Shown: positions 43,577-54,576, counted from the stretch's first letter. The stretch is 64,000 nucleotides of DNA from Corydoras sp. C115 (GCA_019802505.1 JAFMOC010000310.1:436001-500000), one strand, 5' to 3'. Program-made: numbers and translations. The notes: a model not told the origin generated them from the sequence alone.

Positions 43577-43706
43577 CCATCCATCCATTGTCTTCCACTT
43601 TACCTTCCTCTACTAGGGTTGCGGGGGGTTCTCCATGCCCTTCCAGGAGTGAATGTTTTGGGCGCTGGGCAGATACACCCAGGACAGGACGTCAATCTAT
43701 CACTGT
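43577..43706 (-). repeat. V-SINE 3' segment, left arm of a fold-back
   Basis: Inverted tail to CAATCTATCACTG, then switches orientation. Confidence 0.72.
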
Positions 43707-43946
43707 GTTCACGTGGCTTTCCTCCGGGTTCTCCGGTTTCCTCCCACAGTCCAAAAACATGGATCAAGGTCAATTGAATTCTCCAAATTGCCCCATATAG
43801 AGTGTGTGTGTGAGTGTGTGTCCAGTGATAGATTTGTGTCCTGTCCTGGGTGTATCTGCCCAGCGCCCGAAACTTTCTCCCCTGGATGGGCATGGGGAAC
43901 CCCTCTGTGACCCTAGTAGAGGATAAAGTGGAAGACAATGGATGGA
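43707..43946 (+). repeat. V-SINE core-to-tail segment, right arm of a fold-back
   Basis: Core from TTCACGTGGCTTTCC to the tail GATAAAGTGGAAGACAATGG; ~100 bp complementary to the left arm. Confidence 0.75.
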
Positions 43947-43957
43947 AATACGGGTCA

Positions 43958-44180
43958 CATGGATCACCACACGGTCTGTACATGGCTGTTAATGCTGCCT
44001 GGCCGCTCAAGGAGGATAGGTCCCCGACTGAGCCTCGGTCCTCACAAGGTTTCTTCCTTAAGATAACAACATAAGTTAAAAAAGGGAATTTTGTCTTGCC
44101 GCTGTCTCTTCGGCTTACTCTTTGGAGGTTTAAAGGTTTATAACTCTGTAAAGCTTTAAATAAATGACTTGGACTTGAAC
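43958..44180 (+). repeat. ~690-bp family, 3' portion
   Basis: GTCACATGGATCACCACACG through GGTTTCTTCCTTAAGATAAC to ATAAATGACTTGGACTTGAA. Confidence 0.75.
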
Positions 44181-44338
44181 TGAAATAAAAAAATGCTTAA
44201 GCAGTAAAACTGGATCAGGCCAAATTATTTGCCTTGCAAATATATCTGCAGGAAAAGTGCAAAGTTAAGTGAATATGGGCTCTTTCTCTTTTCCTGCTGT
44301 GACAGGTTCTGGACAGCTGAGCCATCAGGAGTGCGTAC

Positions 44339-44401
<63 letters not shown>
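44339..44401. repeat. (TA)n microsatellite
   Basis: About 31 uninterrupted TA units. Confidence 0.97.
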
Positions 44402-44403
<2 letters not shown>

Positions 44404-44490
44404 CCACATTTGGAACTTCAGTGGACCTGGGATTTGAACACACATCCTTCAGATTGATAGCCCAACACCCTAACCCCTGAGCTACCACAC
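44402..44490 (-). repeat. tRNA-derived SINE, head end
   Basis: On the minus strand: A box GTGGTAGCTCAGGGGTTAGG, spacer, B box GTGTTCAAATCCC, then AGGTCCACTGAAGTTCC. Its 5' (A-box) end adjoins and matches the 50-bp array. Confidence 0.7.
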
Positions 44491-45742
44491 ACTTACCAAT
44501 GGTTACCAACCCTAACACCATATCCACGGAGCTACCATGGCCTTATCAATGGTTACCAACCACAACACCATAGCCACTGAGCTACCACACCCTTACCAAT
44601 GGTTACCAACCCTTACACTCTAACCACTGAGCTACCACGCCATAGCCAATGGTTACCAACCCTAACACCCTAACCACTGAGCTACCACACCCTTACCAAT
44701 GGTTACCAACCCTAACACCTTAACCATTGAGCTACCACGCCCTTACTAATGATTACCAACCCTAACACCCTAACCACTGAACTACCACGCCCTTACCAAT
44801 GGTTACCAAACCTAAAACACCCTAACCACTGAGCTATCACGCCCTTACCAATGGTTACCAACCCTAACACTCTAACCACTGAGCTACCACGCCCTAGCCA
44901 ATGGTTACCAACCCCAACACCCTAACCACTGAGCTACCACACCCTTACCAATGGTTACCAACCCTAACACCTTAACCATTGAGCTACCATGCCCTTACAA
45001 ATGGTTACCAACCCTAACACCCTAACCACTGAGCTACCACGCCCTTACTAATGGTTACCAACCCTAACACCCTAACCACTGAACTACCACGCCCTTACCA
45101 ATGGTTACCAAACCTAAAACACCCTAACCACTGAGCTATCACGCCCTTACCAATGGTTACCAACCCTAACACTCTAACCACTGAGCTACCACGCCCTAGC
45201 CAATGGTTACCAACCCCAACACCCTAACCACTGAGCTACCACACCCTTACCAATGGTTACCAACCCTAACACCTTAACCATTGAGCTACCATGCCCTTAC
45301 AAATGGTTACCAACCCTAACACCCTAACCACTGAGCTACCACGCCCTTACTAATGGTTACCAACCCTAACACCCTAACCACTGAACTACCACGCCCTTAC
45401 CAATGGTTACCAAACCTAAAACACCCTAACCACTGAGCTATCACGCCCTTACCAATGGTTACCAACCCTAACACTCTAACCACTTAGCTACCATGCCCTA
45501 GCCAATGGTTACCAACCCCAAAACCCTAACCACTGAGCTACCACACCCTTACCAATGGTTACCAACCCTAACACCTTAACCACTGAGTTACCACGCCCTA
45601 GCCAATGGTTACCAACCCCAACACCCTAACCACTGAGCTACCACACCCTTACCAATGGTTACCAACCCTAACACCCTAACCACTGAGCTACCATGCCCTT
45701 ACCAATGGTTACCAACCCTAACACCCTAACCACTGAGATACC
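44461..45742 (-). repeat. 50-bp satellite derived from a SINE A-box head, ~26 units
   Basis: On the minus strand the unit is GGTAGCTCAGTGGTTAGGGT, then GTTAGGGTTGGTAACCATTG, then GTAAGGGCGT. Every unit carries a pol III A box (TRGCNNAGYNGG) but no B box. The variant CCAAACCTAAAACACC recurs at about 44806, 45107 and 45408, so a six-unit, 301-bp higher-order repeat exists. Plus-strand CCCTAACACCCTAACC is telomere-like by chance. Confidence 0.92.
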
Positions 45743-45879
45743 CCACATCAATAGAGCAAAGTAAACGGGTCGGAGCGTATTCTGGAAATCTAGAGTGAAG
45801 GTATGACGGGCCAGATCCAGAGATTGTCCTGTAGATCAGAGTCAGTGTTCTATCAATCAGTCAGTCAGTCAAGTCAGTG

Positions 45880-45990
45880 GGCCATCCATCTGAAGGTTGG
45901 GGGTTCAAATGCCAGGTCCACTGAAGTTCCCAATGTGGGTCATTGAGCGAGACCCTTAACCCGCATTGCTCCAGGGATGCTGTGTTCAAC
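45880..45990 (+). repeat. tRNA-derived SINE, body
   Basis: GGGGTTCAAATGCCAGGTCC (B-box region), CACTGAAGTTCCCAATGTGG and GAGCGAGACCCTTAACCC. Same family as 44402-44490, opposite strand, on the far side of the array. Confidence 0.68.
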
Positions 45991-46024
45991 CCCTTGCCAC
46001 CCTATTAATTTAAATATTTATACT

Positions 46025-46203
46025 ATGTACCTGTGTATCTGCCCAGCGCCCGAAACGTTATCCCCTAGATGGGCATGGGGAACCCCCCCGCGACCCTAAA
46101 ATAGGATAAAGCGGAATATAATGAATGAATGAATTAATACCATGTACCCCATCCCGGGCAGAACGCCCCGCGACCCTAGTAGAGGATAAATAATGGATGG
46201 TTG
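46025..46203 (+). repeat. V-SINE 3' ends, two in tandem
   Basis: CTGCCCAGCGCCCGAAACG to GAATGAATGAAT, then a second short GACCCTAGTAGAGGATAAA tail. Confidence 0.72.
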
Positions 46204-47032
46204 GATAGCAGCACCAGATCCACTCCCTCCATCGTACATGTTTACTTTGTGGAAACGAAAAGCGAAACACTGTTTATGCAAAGGCAGAGGGTTGGACCGA
46301 TGTTTTTTCCCTCGTGTCGTCTTCCGAACGTTACCATCGACACGGAAAATCCATCCGGCTGCCGTTGACAGTCCATCTTGCTGGTTCTCTCCCGGCAGGG
46401 ATGTGTTTGCACGTTCCTCCGAAAGCCAGCGAGTCGGCCTCCTGCTGCATCCCACATGCATCAGGGCCAATAACAAGGTACGTCTTCAAGGGAAAACCCG
46501 TCACTCTCTGCGCCTCGCGGCTCCCTTCGCGGAAGCCGTAGGGTTCTGCCGCGGTCGGAACTCTTCGGAGAACCCAAACAAACTTTTCATTTCGCCTCAA
46601 TGAGGATCTCCAGCCCTCCACCCAAAAAAGACTTGCCACCGCTGCTGCTGATACATCCCTGCTGCCTCCAGCACGGAAACGATCTGGGTTTTTTTTTTTC
46701 TTTCTTGTTTATTAAACAGGAACAGAACGAGACTTTAAGGCAGAAAGGAGACGATGAAGGCAGAGAGATAAATCCAAATCACTCCACTCTGAGGATTGCA
46801 GATGATTGCATGGTTCCACAGAGAACACGGAGCTCTACATCTATGGAGGATTTAAAAATGAAAACAAAATGAGTGTGCTTAGAAATACAAGATAATCTGA
46901 TCTGGGATATATATTTATATATTTATATATTATTTTAGTGATGCATGGTTATACACAAATAATCAAAATACCAATAAAACCCCAACTGTAATCCGATTTG
47001 TTTCAGGAGCCTCCTCACCAATAAAGGAACTG

Positions 47033-47067
<35 letters not shown>

Positions 47068-47390
47068 TCCACTTGCTGGGATAATGGATGAGCATTTATT
47101 AATGACTCAGCACTTCATTATACTAAAGCAGGGTTATTACACTCACCTGTATCACATCGCTGATGCAGCACGGCGTGGAGTTCCCAAAACGTCCCAAATT
47201 TTCCACCCATACATTCCACTTTATGGAGGGGGGGGTTCTCACATCCGTCGTGTCCCATCCGTCCATCTGTCTGCTCGTCCGTCTGTCCAACCTATTCCGT
47301 CCGTCAGCACATTTTATATGCTGCTTTGTTTATAATATATAATTCTTATATATTCTAATGTATTCTACTTTTTATATATTTTATATGTAC
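46204..47390. other. unique sequence with TTA microsatellite
   Basis: (TTA)n at about 47036-47067. Overlapping frames of 90-136 codons at 46193-46640 on both strands match nothing I know and lack shared signals, so they are not called. The rest is ordinary. Confidence 0.4.
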
Positions 47391-47735
47391 CATTCATTCA
47401 TTATCACCCGCTTTATCCTCCTATTAGGGTCGCGGTGGGGTTCCCCATGCCCATCCAGGAGAGAACGTCTCGGGCGCTGGGCAGATACACCCAGGACAGG
47501 GCGCCAATCCATCGCTGGGCACACACTCACTCACTCAAACACACTCTATATGGGGCAATTTGGAGAACTCAATTAACTTGATCCATGTTTTTGGACTGTG
47601 GGAGGAAACCGGAGAACCCGGAGGAAACCCACACGAACAGGGAGAACATGGAAACTCCACCTAGATTGGATTCGAACCAGGAATCCCTAGTGCTGAGAGG
47701 AGAACATGCCAACCACTAAGCCACCGTGCTGCCCG
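47391..47735 (-). repeat. V-SINE, full length
   Basis: Tail CATTCATTCATTATCACCCG to head CCACTAAGCCACCGTGCTGC with inverted B box GATTCGAACC. Confidence 0.85.
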
Positions 47736-47790
47736 TAATGAATTAATATAATGTAATATTAGTACCGGGAATCCCGGGAATCCCTATATA

Positions 47791-47796
<6 letters not shown>

Positions 47797-47845
<49 letters not shown>
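47797..47845. repeat. (TA)n left of the LTR element
   Basis: TA tract broken by the LTR insertion; it resumes at 49166. Confidence 0.93.
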
Positions 47846-47848
<3 letters not shown>

Positions 47849-48303
47849 AAAAATCGTCCGTTCTGACCCGGAAGGGGGGGCGGCTAACGCGGGGATAGAG
47901 CTGCGTTCAGCCGCTCGCGCCTAGTGAGCGCTCCCGGGTACCGACCACGCGGGGAAAATTACGTGCGTCTGTCCCCGGCGAACGCCCCCACGGTACACGA
48001 CCCACGCGGAGAAGGTGCGCAGCGCCGTACCGTGGTTTTGCGCGGAAGGAGAGTCCAAGACACCGGGATAAAATCCAAAAGGTAAATTTAATAAAAATTG
48101 GTGTAGGGACACCAACAAAAATGGGGAACAAACGAACAACATGACATAGGGTATAGGAACCACAAAATAAAGACGTGCGCAATCTACAGGGATAAAACAG
48201 ATTAAATAGAAAACTAATTAAACATGTGACAAACCCAACCAATCACCCAAGTGAGACAATGAGGACCGACAACGAGGGACAGGTGCAGCAGGTGCTCGTG
48301 ACA
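47846..48303 (-). repeat. LTR (3' LTR in element orientation), 458 bp
   Basis: Carries about 36 bp (from GCGCAGCGCCGTACC) absent from the other LTR; otherwise only about three substitutions were noted. The terminal base next to the TA repeat is changed. Confidence 0.85.
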
Positions 48304-48742
48304 TACCCCCACCCCAAGGGTCGCGCAAAAAGGAAAGCGATCCAAACAAAAAAAACAAAAATAATAACCATAATATAAACATGCAAAAATAATAAACGGG
48401 GGGGGGTAACAAGTCCCTCGGGCTGAACCAGCCGGTTGCTCCCAGCTGACGGCGAGGACGCGTCCTCTCGCAGCGCAGATCAACGTCCTCTGGCTGCGAG
48501 GCTGGGGCATGCACCTCCTGGTGCTCCGAGTCCGAAGTGGGCGGCCTCTGGTGCTCGGGACCGATGGCGAACGGCCTCAGTCGGTCCCGACTCGACGACT
48601 GCCGCCCTCCGGTAGCCGGGCTCTGCCGCTGGCGGTCCCCGGTTCTCGGACTCGGTCAGATCGGCGGTTCAGCCTCTGGTCCTCAGCACACGTAGGGTGA
48701 CCCCAGGTGTCCAGTACTCTCCAGATCGTTGGCACGTCTTTC

Positions 48743-49161
48743 TGTCAAAAATCGTCCGTTCTGACCCGGAAGGGGGGGCGGCTAACGCGGGGATAGAGCT
48801 GCGTTCAGCCGCTCGCGCCTAGTGAGCGCTCCCGGGTACCGACCACGCGGGGAAAATTACGTGCGTCGGTCCCCGGCGAACGCCCCCACGGTACACGACC
48901 CACGCGGAGAAGGTGTCCAAGACACCGGGATAAAATCCAAAAGGTAAATTTAATAAAAACTGGTGTAGGGACACCAACAAAAATGGGGAACAAACGAACA
49001 ACATGACATAGGGTATAGGAACCACAAAATAAAGACGTGCGCAATCTACAGGGATAAAACAGATTAAATAGAAAACTAACTAAACATGTGACAAACCCAA
49101 CCAATCACCCAAGTGAGACAATGAGGACCGACAACGAGGGACAGGTGCAGCAGGTGCTCGT

Positions 49162-49165
<4 letters not shown>
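48743..49165 (-). repeat. LTR (5' LTR in element orientation), 423 bp
   Basis: Intact TGTCA...TGACA ends. Lacks the 36-bp segment of its partner. Confidence 0.85.

Positions 49166-49218
<53 letters not shown>
49166..49218. repeat. (TA)n right of the LTR element
   Basis: Continuation of the insertion-site TA tract, followed by AT-rich unique sequence to 49490. Confidence 0.93.
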
Positions 49219-49221
<3 letters not shown>

Positions 49222-49524
49222 TTTATGTTTTATAGTTGTTTTATAGTTAATTATATAGTTTATTTATAGTTATTTTATAGTTAAGTAGTCTATATTTATA
49301 GTTGTAGTTGTATATTCTAGTATATTACACATATCTTTATACTGTTTTTTATCTCATTTTCTTCTTTAAAATTTACATTTAAATTCTAACTTTAGCAGAA
49401 CGGGGTGATCGGGGGCCGTGACCCATAATTTTGTTTTTCTCTCATGGTACCAGGTGTGATATTCATGATAATAAAATCTTCTTGAATCTTGAACTAGGGT
49501 ACTATGGTAATCTGTACTAGGGTC

Positions 49525-50124
49525 CCGGGGGTTCTTACATCCGTACCCTTCCGTTTTGTCCACTACTAAGTTCGTGTTGGGGGGTTTTATGTCCGTCGTC
49601 TTCCATCCATCTCTCTGTCCGTCAGTCTGTCCGTCCTCTTCCATCCGTCGTCTTCCGTCACTCCGTCCTTGACCTTGATCCATGTTTTTGGCCTGTGGGA
49701 AGAAACCGTAGAACCGGGTACCAGGACCGTACAACACGTCACACACATATACAAACCAGATAGAACATTTGGCCTGTGCAGTGAAGACTGGGTCCATCCC
49801 ATGGTTGTTACAGTTTTGTAACAACCGGGGGTTCTTACATCCGTACTCTTCCGTTTTGTCCACTACTAAGTTCGTGTTGGGGGGTTTTATGTCCGTCATC
49901 TTCCATCCATCTCTCTGTCCGTCAGTCTGTCCGTCCTCTTCCATCCGTCGTCTTCCGTCACTCCGTCCTTGACCTTGATCCATGTTTTTGGCCTGTGGGA
50001 AGAAACCGTAGAACCGGGTACCAGGACCGTACAACACGTCACACACATATACAAACCAGATAGAACATTTGGCCTGTGCAGTGAAGACTGGGTCCATCCC
50101 ATGGTTGTTACAGTTTTGTGACCT
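49525..50124. repeat. 300-bp tandem duplication, two nearly identical units
   Basis: TTCGTGTTGGGGGG at 49571 and 49871; GGGGGTTCTTACATCCGTA at about 49527 and 49827. Only a few differences. Each unit includes a V-SINE core remnant (CCTTGATCCATGTTTTTGG). The 243-codon minus frame through it is a by-product (a 300-bp period keeps frame). Confidence 0.92.
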
Positions 50125-50427
50125 ATCCCAGTTTTCTATTTCAGCATCGACTCTCCGTCGTCTTGCTCTGGTGGAACCGTGAGGTTTTAAAACTGAGTCC
50201 TCTGTTAGAACGTTCTTCAGAGACCGAACGATGGAAAACAGGAAACAAGAGTTGTTGGGACGTCATGTTTCTGCAACGGAACACAAACCTGAGTTTAATC
50301 CGGAACAGAGAAAATTTCAGCGCTGAGTGCAGAACCATGTTCCGCTTTTAGGTTAAATGTACCTGTCTGTTTAAATCAGCTTGGTACTCTTATTAGAACC
50401 CGGGCTCGTATTCATCTGAGTTCCTGA
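50125..50427. other. unique sequence
   Basis: Nothing recognised. Confidence 0.4.
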
Positions 50428-50760
50428 GGTGGCTTAGTGGTTGGCATGTTCTCCTCTCAGCGCTGGGGATTCCCGGTTGGATTCCCAATCTGGGTGGAGT
50501 TCCCATGTTCTCCCCGTGTCCCCGTGGGTTTCCTCCGGGTTCTCTGGTTTCCTCCCACAGTCCAAAAACATGGATCAAGGTCAATTGTATTCTCCAAATT
50601 GCCCCATATAGAGTGTGTCTGTGTGAGTGAGTGTGTGTCCAGTGATAGATTGACTTCCTGTCCTGGGTGTATCTGCCCAGCGCCCCAAATGTTCTCCCCT
50701 GGATGGGCATGGAGAAGCCCCCCCCGACCCTAGTAGTGGATAAAGCAAAAGTAGTGGATA
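50428..50760 (+). repeat. V-SINE, full length
   Basis: A box GTGGCTTAGTGGTTGG, core, tail AGTAGTGGATAAAGCAAAAG duplicated at its end. Confidence 0.85.
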
Positions 50761-51195
50761 AAGCAAAAGGAAGAGGATGGATGGAAGAGGACAGACGGAA
50801 GAGGAGAGAAGGAAGAAGTCAGATGGACGGATGGACGGAAGATGACTGTCATAAGAGGATGGACGGAAGAAGTCAGATGGACGGACGGACAGAAAATTGT
50901 GGAAGACGGCAGACAGATAGAAGAGGACGGACAAACGAGGATGGAAGACGATGGACGGAAGAAGTCACGGACAGATGAGGACGGACGGAAAACGACGGGA
51001 GGAAGAAGTCAGACGGACGGACGGACAGAAGAGGACAGACAGAAGAAGTCAGGTGGACGGACGGAAGGAAGATGACGGAAGATGACAGACAGACAGAAGA
51101 GGACGGATGGAGGAGGTTGGAAGACGACGGACGGAAGAAGTCACGGACAGAGGAGGACGGACGGAAAGTCAGACGGCTGGACGGAAGAGGACGAC
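50761..51195. repeat. GGAAGA/GACGGACG minisatellite continuing a V-SINE tail
   Basis: Units such as GACGGACGGAAGAAGTCA and GAAGAGGACAGACGG repeat irregularly. The first units (GGAAGAGGATGGATGG) resemble the SINE tail immediately to the left. Confidence 0.88.
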
Positions 51196-51284
51196 CGTCC
51201 TTTTCTGTGCGAGTCCAAACAGTAAACAAAAATGAACCCCCAAAAAAACTGATTCAATGCAAAATATTATATAAACACACACAC

Positions 51285-51287
<3 letters not shown>

Positions 51288-51345
<58 letters not shown>
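51288..51345. repeat. (TA)n microsatellite
   Basis: About 28 TA units. Confidence 0.97.
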
Positions 51346-51350
<5 letters not shown>

Positions 51351-51727
51351 TATAATGACATAGTTAATGTTATAATTACATTCTACACCCATTTTATAGA
51401 TTCATAAACCTTATTTAACAGCAGGTTTTAAATTTGCCCTCCAAATGGAACCCCCCCCCCCCGAAGATTCACTTTCAATCAGGCACTTATTTAAGTCACC
51501 CAGGTCCCCAGATCAGGCCCTTTGACTGAAGACCCACAAGTTCCCAACAAAAGTGAGGACCAAACACACCAAACACTGCAAGACCCAGTTATATAAACAG
51601 ATTATTTATGAAAACCATATTATTTATAAAATTCATACTGTCAGTGTTGATGTACTGATTCAGCAAATTCATGTGTGTAGTTGCTAATGCTAACAGCTAG
51701 AGGGTTTGGAGAATACAGTTTAGACAG
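51346..51727. other. unique sequence
   Basis: C run at 51451-51462. Nothing recognised. Confidence 0.4.
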
Positions 51728-52050
51728 AATTACTGATAGAACCTGGATTTCTATTGGACCGGCTCAATGGACTTATAGAGTTTTTAATTGTTAAATACGG
51801 GTCACATGATAACCACACAATCTGTACATGGCTGTCCTACACTGTTGATGCTGCCCCCCCACTCAAGAAGGACGAGTCCCCCACTGAGCCTCGGTCTTCA
51901 CAAGGTTTCTTCCTTAAAATATCAACATAACAGGGAGTTTTGCTGCTGTCTACTCGTCTTGCTCTTTGGGGGTTTAAAGGTTTATAACTCTGTAAAGCTG
52001 CTTTTGACGATGTACGATTGTCAAAAACGCTCTATAAATAAATGACCTGA
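51728..52050 (+). repeat. ~690-bp family, 3' portion
   Basis: From ACTGATAGAACCTGGATTTC to ATAAATAAATGACCTGAAC. Confidence 0.78.
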
Positions 52051-52465
52051 ACTTTTGAGGTGTTGCCTCATTTCCTGGAGGTGTGGTCAGCTCTTCATCA
52101 TGGTTCTGCTGAAGCACTGCAGCTTTGACGATTACTGATAGAACCTGGATTTCTATTGGACCCGCGGTCCTGCAGGACGCCCTCAATGGACTTATATAGT
52201 TTTTGATTGTTAAATGCGGGTCATATGATCACCACACAGTCTGTACATGGCTGTCCTACTGTTGATGCTCAAGGAGGATGAGTCTCCACTGAGCCTCGGT
52301 CCTCACAAGGTTTCTTCCTTAAGATATCAACATAACAGGGAGGGAGTTTTGTCTTGCCGCTGTCTCTTCGTCTTGTTCTTTGGGGGTTTAAACGCTCATA
52401 ACTCTGTAAAGCTGCTTTGTGACGATGTACGATTGTAAAAAACACTATAGAAATAAATTACTTGA
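52051..52465 (+). repeat. ~690-bp family, 3' two thirds, tandem to the previous copy
   Basis: Starts further upstream in the element (TTTTGAGGTGTTGCCTCATT) and ends ACTTGAACTTCAACTT. Confidence 0.78.
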
Positions 52466-52664
52466 ACTTCAACTTATTATTTCTGTCACAATGTGTCCCA
52501 ACTGCCACCTACGTCACTGTTTACCCGCCATGTTCCTCTAATTTGTTTAATTTTTTAAAAGGTTTTAATTAATTCTTCTTATCGTTCCCAATACTCGATT
52601 TTAGTATTGGGAACGATACTTCCCGGCTTCCGTCTTCCGTCTTTGCGTTGGTTCATGGCGCTTA

Positions 52665-52790
52665 CTGTTGTGTGATTAAGAAACCATCCTTGCGATCTGA
52701 AAGTCCCCAGTTCGATTCCCACGCTCACCAAGTACTATGGCTGAATGGCCCTTGGGCAAGACCCTTGGGTGATGATGATGATGATGAAGA
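52665..52790 (+). repeat. tRNA-derived SINE fragment (second family)
   Basis: B-box-like CCCAGTTCGATTCCC, then GGCTGAATGGCCCTTGGGCA and AGACCCTTGGG, followed by a (GAT)n. Confidence 0.5.
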
Positions 52791-52891
52791 ACAAGATGTG
52801 TTTTGGAACATGTGGGCTGTGGGAAATTAGTTACTGGTGGACCACATGTGGATCATATGTAGGACACAGTTCCAGATCTGCAGTGTTTGTG

Positions 52892-53165
52892 GGTTATATC
52901 TTAGTGGTTAGAGGTTTGAGTTGAAGGTTTGGGGTTCAAACCTACTGGGGATCCTGATTGGAATCCCATTTTGGGTGGAGTTTCCATGGTCTCTTCGTAT
53001 CCATGTGGGAGTTCTCCGGGTTCTCAGGTTTCCTGCCACAGTCCGAAAACATGGAATGAAGGTAAATTAGCTCTAAATTGCCCCTATGTAGTGTGTGTGC
53101 CCTGCAATAGATTGGTGTATCTGCCCAGTGCCCAAAACATTCTCCACTGGATGGGTATGTAGGGA
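52892..53165 (+). repeat. diverged V-SINE with alternative head
   Basis: Head with TATCTTAGTGGTTAGAGG, GGGTTCAAACC, then TTGGGTGGAGTTTCCATGG and core; the 3' end stops at CACTGGATGGGTATG. Confidence 0.62.
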
Positions 53166-53282
53166 TCGGTTCTAGATCTGGGAATGTGGGTTGTATCTTA
53201 GTGGTCAGAGACAACACCACAGAACAGCCACACCCACTTTTACAGCCAATATTGATTTGTCACAAATGTCACAGAGCAGTGT

Positions 53283-53492
53283 TACAGAGTTGTAAATCTT
53301 TAAACCCCCAAAGAGCAAGATAAAGAGACAGTGGCAAGACAAAACTCCCTGTTATGTTGATATCTTAAGGAAGAAACCTTGTGAGGACCGAGGCTCAGTG
53401 GGGGCCTCATCCTCCTTGAGCATCAACAGTGTAGGACAGCCATGTACAGATTGTGTGGTGATCACATGACCCATATTTAACGATTGAAATGT
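53283..53492 (-). repeat. ~690-bp family, 3' portion, minus
   Basis: CTTTAAACCCCCAAAGAGCA to CATGACCCATATTTAACG. Confidence 0.77.
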
Positions 53493-53599
53493 CTCATACC
53501 CGTCTCATCAGTGTCTCATAGAACAAAAACCCATGACGTTCTCAACGGAACCTGCATAACGAACCCAAGCACTGCATATGTGAAAAGGTGTGGTCTCAA

Positions 53600-53935
53600 T
53601 TATTCATAGAGCTAAAGGTCGACCGTGTTAGTCCAGCGCCAGGACTCTCGAGGGCACCGTCCGTAATTGGGAGCGAGAGATGAAGTTGCAGGCCTGTCAT
53701 GAGGTTTTTGATATGGCAACGTATGAGAACATATTCTCCGGCTGACGTCGCGGAACCGCCCGTGTAGCGTTTGCTGAGATCCATCTGGAAAGAGGAAGGC
53801 TTTGGTCGTTTGGACTGCCAGAAGCAGCTTGATGTCAACGACCAGCATCTCCGTAGGTCGGTTCCGCTGTGCAGAACGGAGAACCAGACCAGAGTCAGGA
53901 GGACGGCGAAGAAGGGACAATAGAACATGAAATTG
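53600..53935 (-). pseudogene. possible exon-like fragment, weak VPS53-family resemblance
   Basis: On the minus strand a polypyrimidine stretch and TTCTGCACAG precede NRPTEMLVVDIKLLLAVQTT plus KAF. In another frame, FQMDLSKRYTGG follows. Joined by eye, the pattern recalls the 'KLLL.A.QRTT.F...L.KRF.G' region of VPS53 (GARP/EARP tethering subunit), but a frameshift separates the halves. One frame (53928-53596) is open for 110 codons with a hydrophobic start, so an unrelated small ORF is the alternative. Very uncertain. Confidence 0.15.
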
Positions 53936-53984
53936 GGACCGGGGGGGGAATACCAAGCTGATTGAATTCAGTGATTGGGATTCA

Positions 53985-54215
53985 GGTTCCAATCCCAATC
54001 TGGATGGAGTTTCCATGTTCTCCTCGTATCCGTGTGGGTGTTCTCCAGGTTCTCTGGTTTCCTGCCACAGTCCAAAAACATGGACTGAAGGTAAATTGGC
54101 TGCTCTAAATTGCCCCTATGTAGTGTCTGTGTCTGAGGGAGTGAGTGTGTGCCCAGTGATGGATTGGTGTATATGCCCAGCGCCCGAAATGTTCTCCCCT
54201 GGATGGGCATCTAAG
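53985..54215 (+). repeat. V-SINE, tandem set copy 1
   Basis: B-box-like GGTTCCAATCCC, core with TCCTCGTATCCGTGTGGG, ends CCTGGATGGGCATCTAAGG. Confidence 0.7.
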
Positions 54216-54239
54216 GATTGGTTCTAGATCTGGGGTGTA

Positions 54240-54560
54240 TGTGGGTTATATCTTAGTGGTTAGAGATTTGAGCTGAAGGTTGAAGGTTTGGAGTTCGAAT
54301 CCCATTTTGAGTTTTCATGTTCTCCTTGTATCCGTGTGGGTGTTCTCCAGGTTCTCTGGTTTCATGCCACAGTCCAAAAACATGGATTAACGGTAAATTG
54401 GCTGCTCCAAATGGCCCCATCTAGAGTGTGTCTGTGTGAGTGAGTGTGTGTCCAGTGATAGTTTGGTGTCCTGTCCTGGGTGTATCTGCCCAGCGCCTGA
54501 AACGTTCTCCTCTGGATGGGCATGGGGAACCCCCCTCCCCTCAGAAGATGACTGATGGAT
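54240..54560 (+). repeat. V-SINE, tandem set copy 2
   Basis: Alternative head TATCTTAGTGGTTAGAG, GGAGTTCGAATCCC, core, full 3' part. Confidence 0.75.
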
Positions 54561-54576
54561 AGATGTTATTTGTGGG

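Larger units (their letters stand above)
47846..49165 (-). mobile_element. small non-coding LTR retrotransposon
   Basis: Two direct repeats (47846-48303 and 48743-49165) bound a 439-bp interior. Read on the minus strand, LTRs start TGTCACGAGCACC and end GATTTTTGACA. A purine-rich GGGGTGGGGGTA lies just before the 3' LTR (about 48304-48317), which sets the orientation. The interior is far too short for gag-pol and no retroviral motif is seen. It sits in a TA repeat, so the target duplication cannot be read. Like TRIM elements or a deleted Gypsy-type element. Confidence 0.85.

Noticed and set aside
44461..45742. Interstitial telomeric repeat (CCCTAA)n
   Set aside because: CCCTAAC occurs within a 50-bp unit that clearly derives from a tRNA-like SINE head; there is no run of consecutive CCCTAA units.
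46193..46639. Overlapping 136- and 102-codon frames on both strands
   Set aside because: No recognisable domain, no splice or start support, low sequence specificity; the plus frame begins within a SINE tail.
49366..50097. 243-codon minus frame with an internal protein repeat
   Set aside because: Spans the 300-bp tandem duplication, includes a SINE core remnant and resembles no family.
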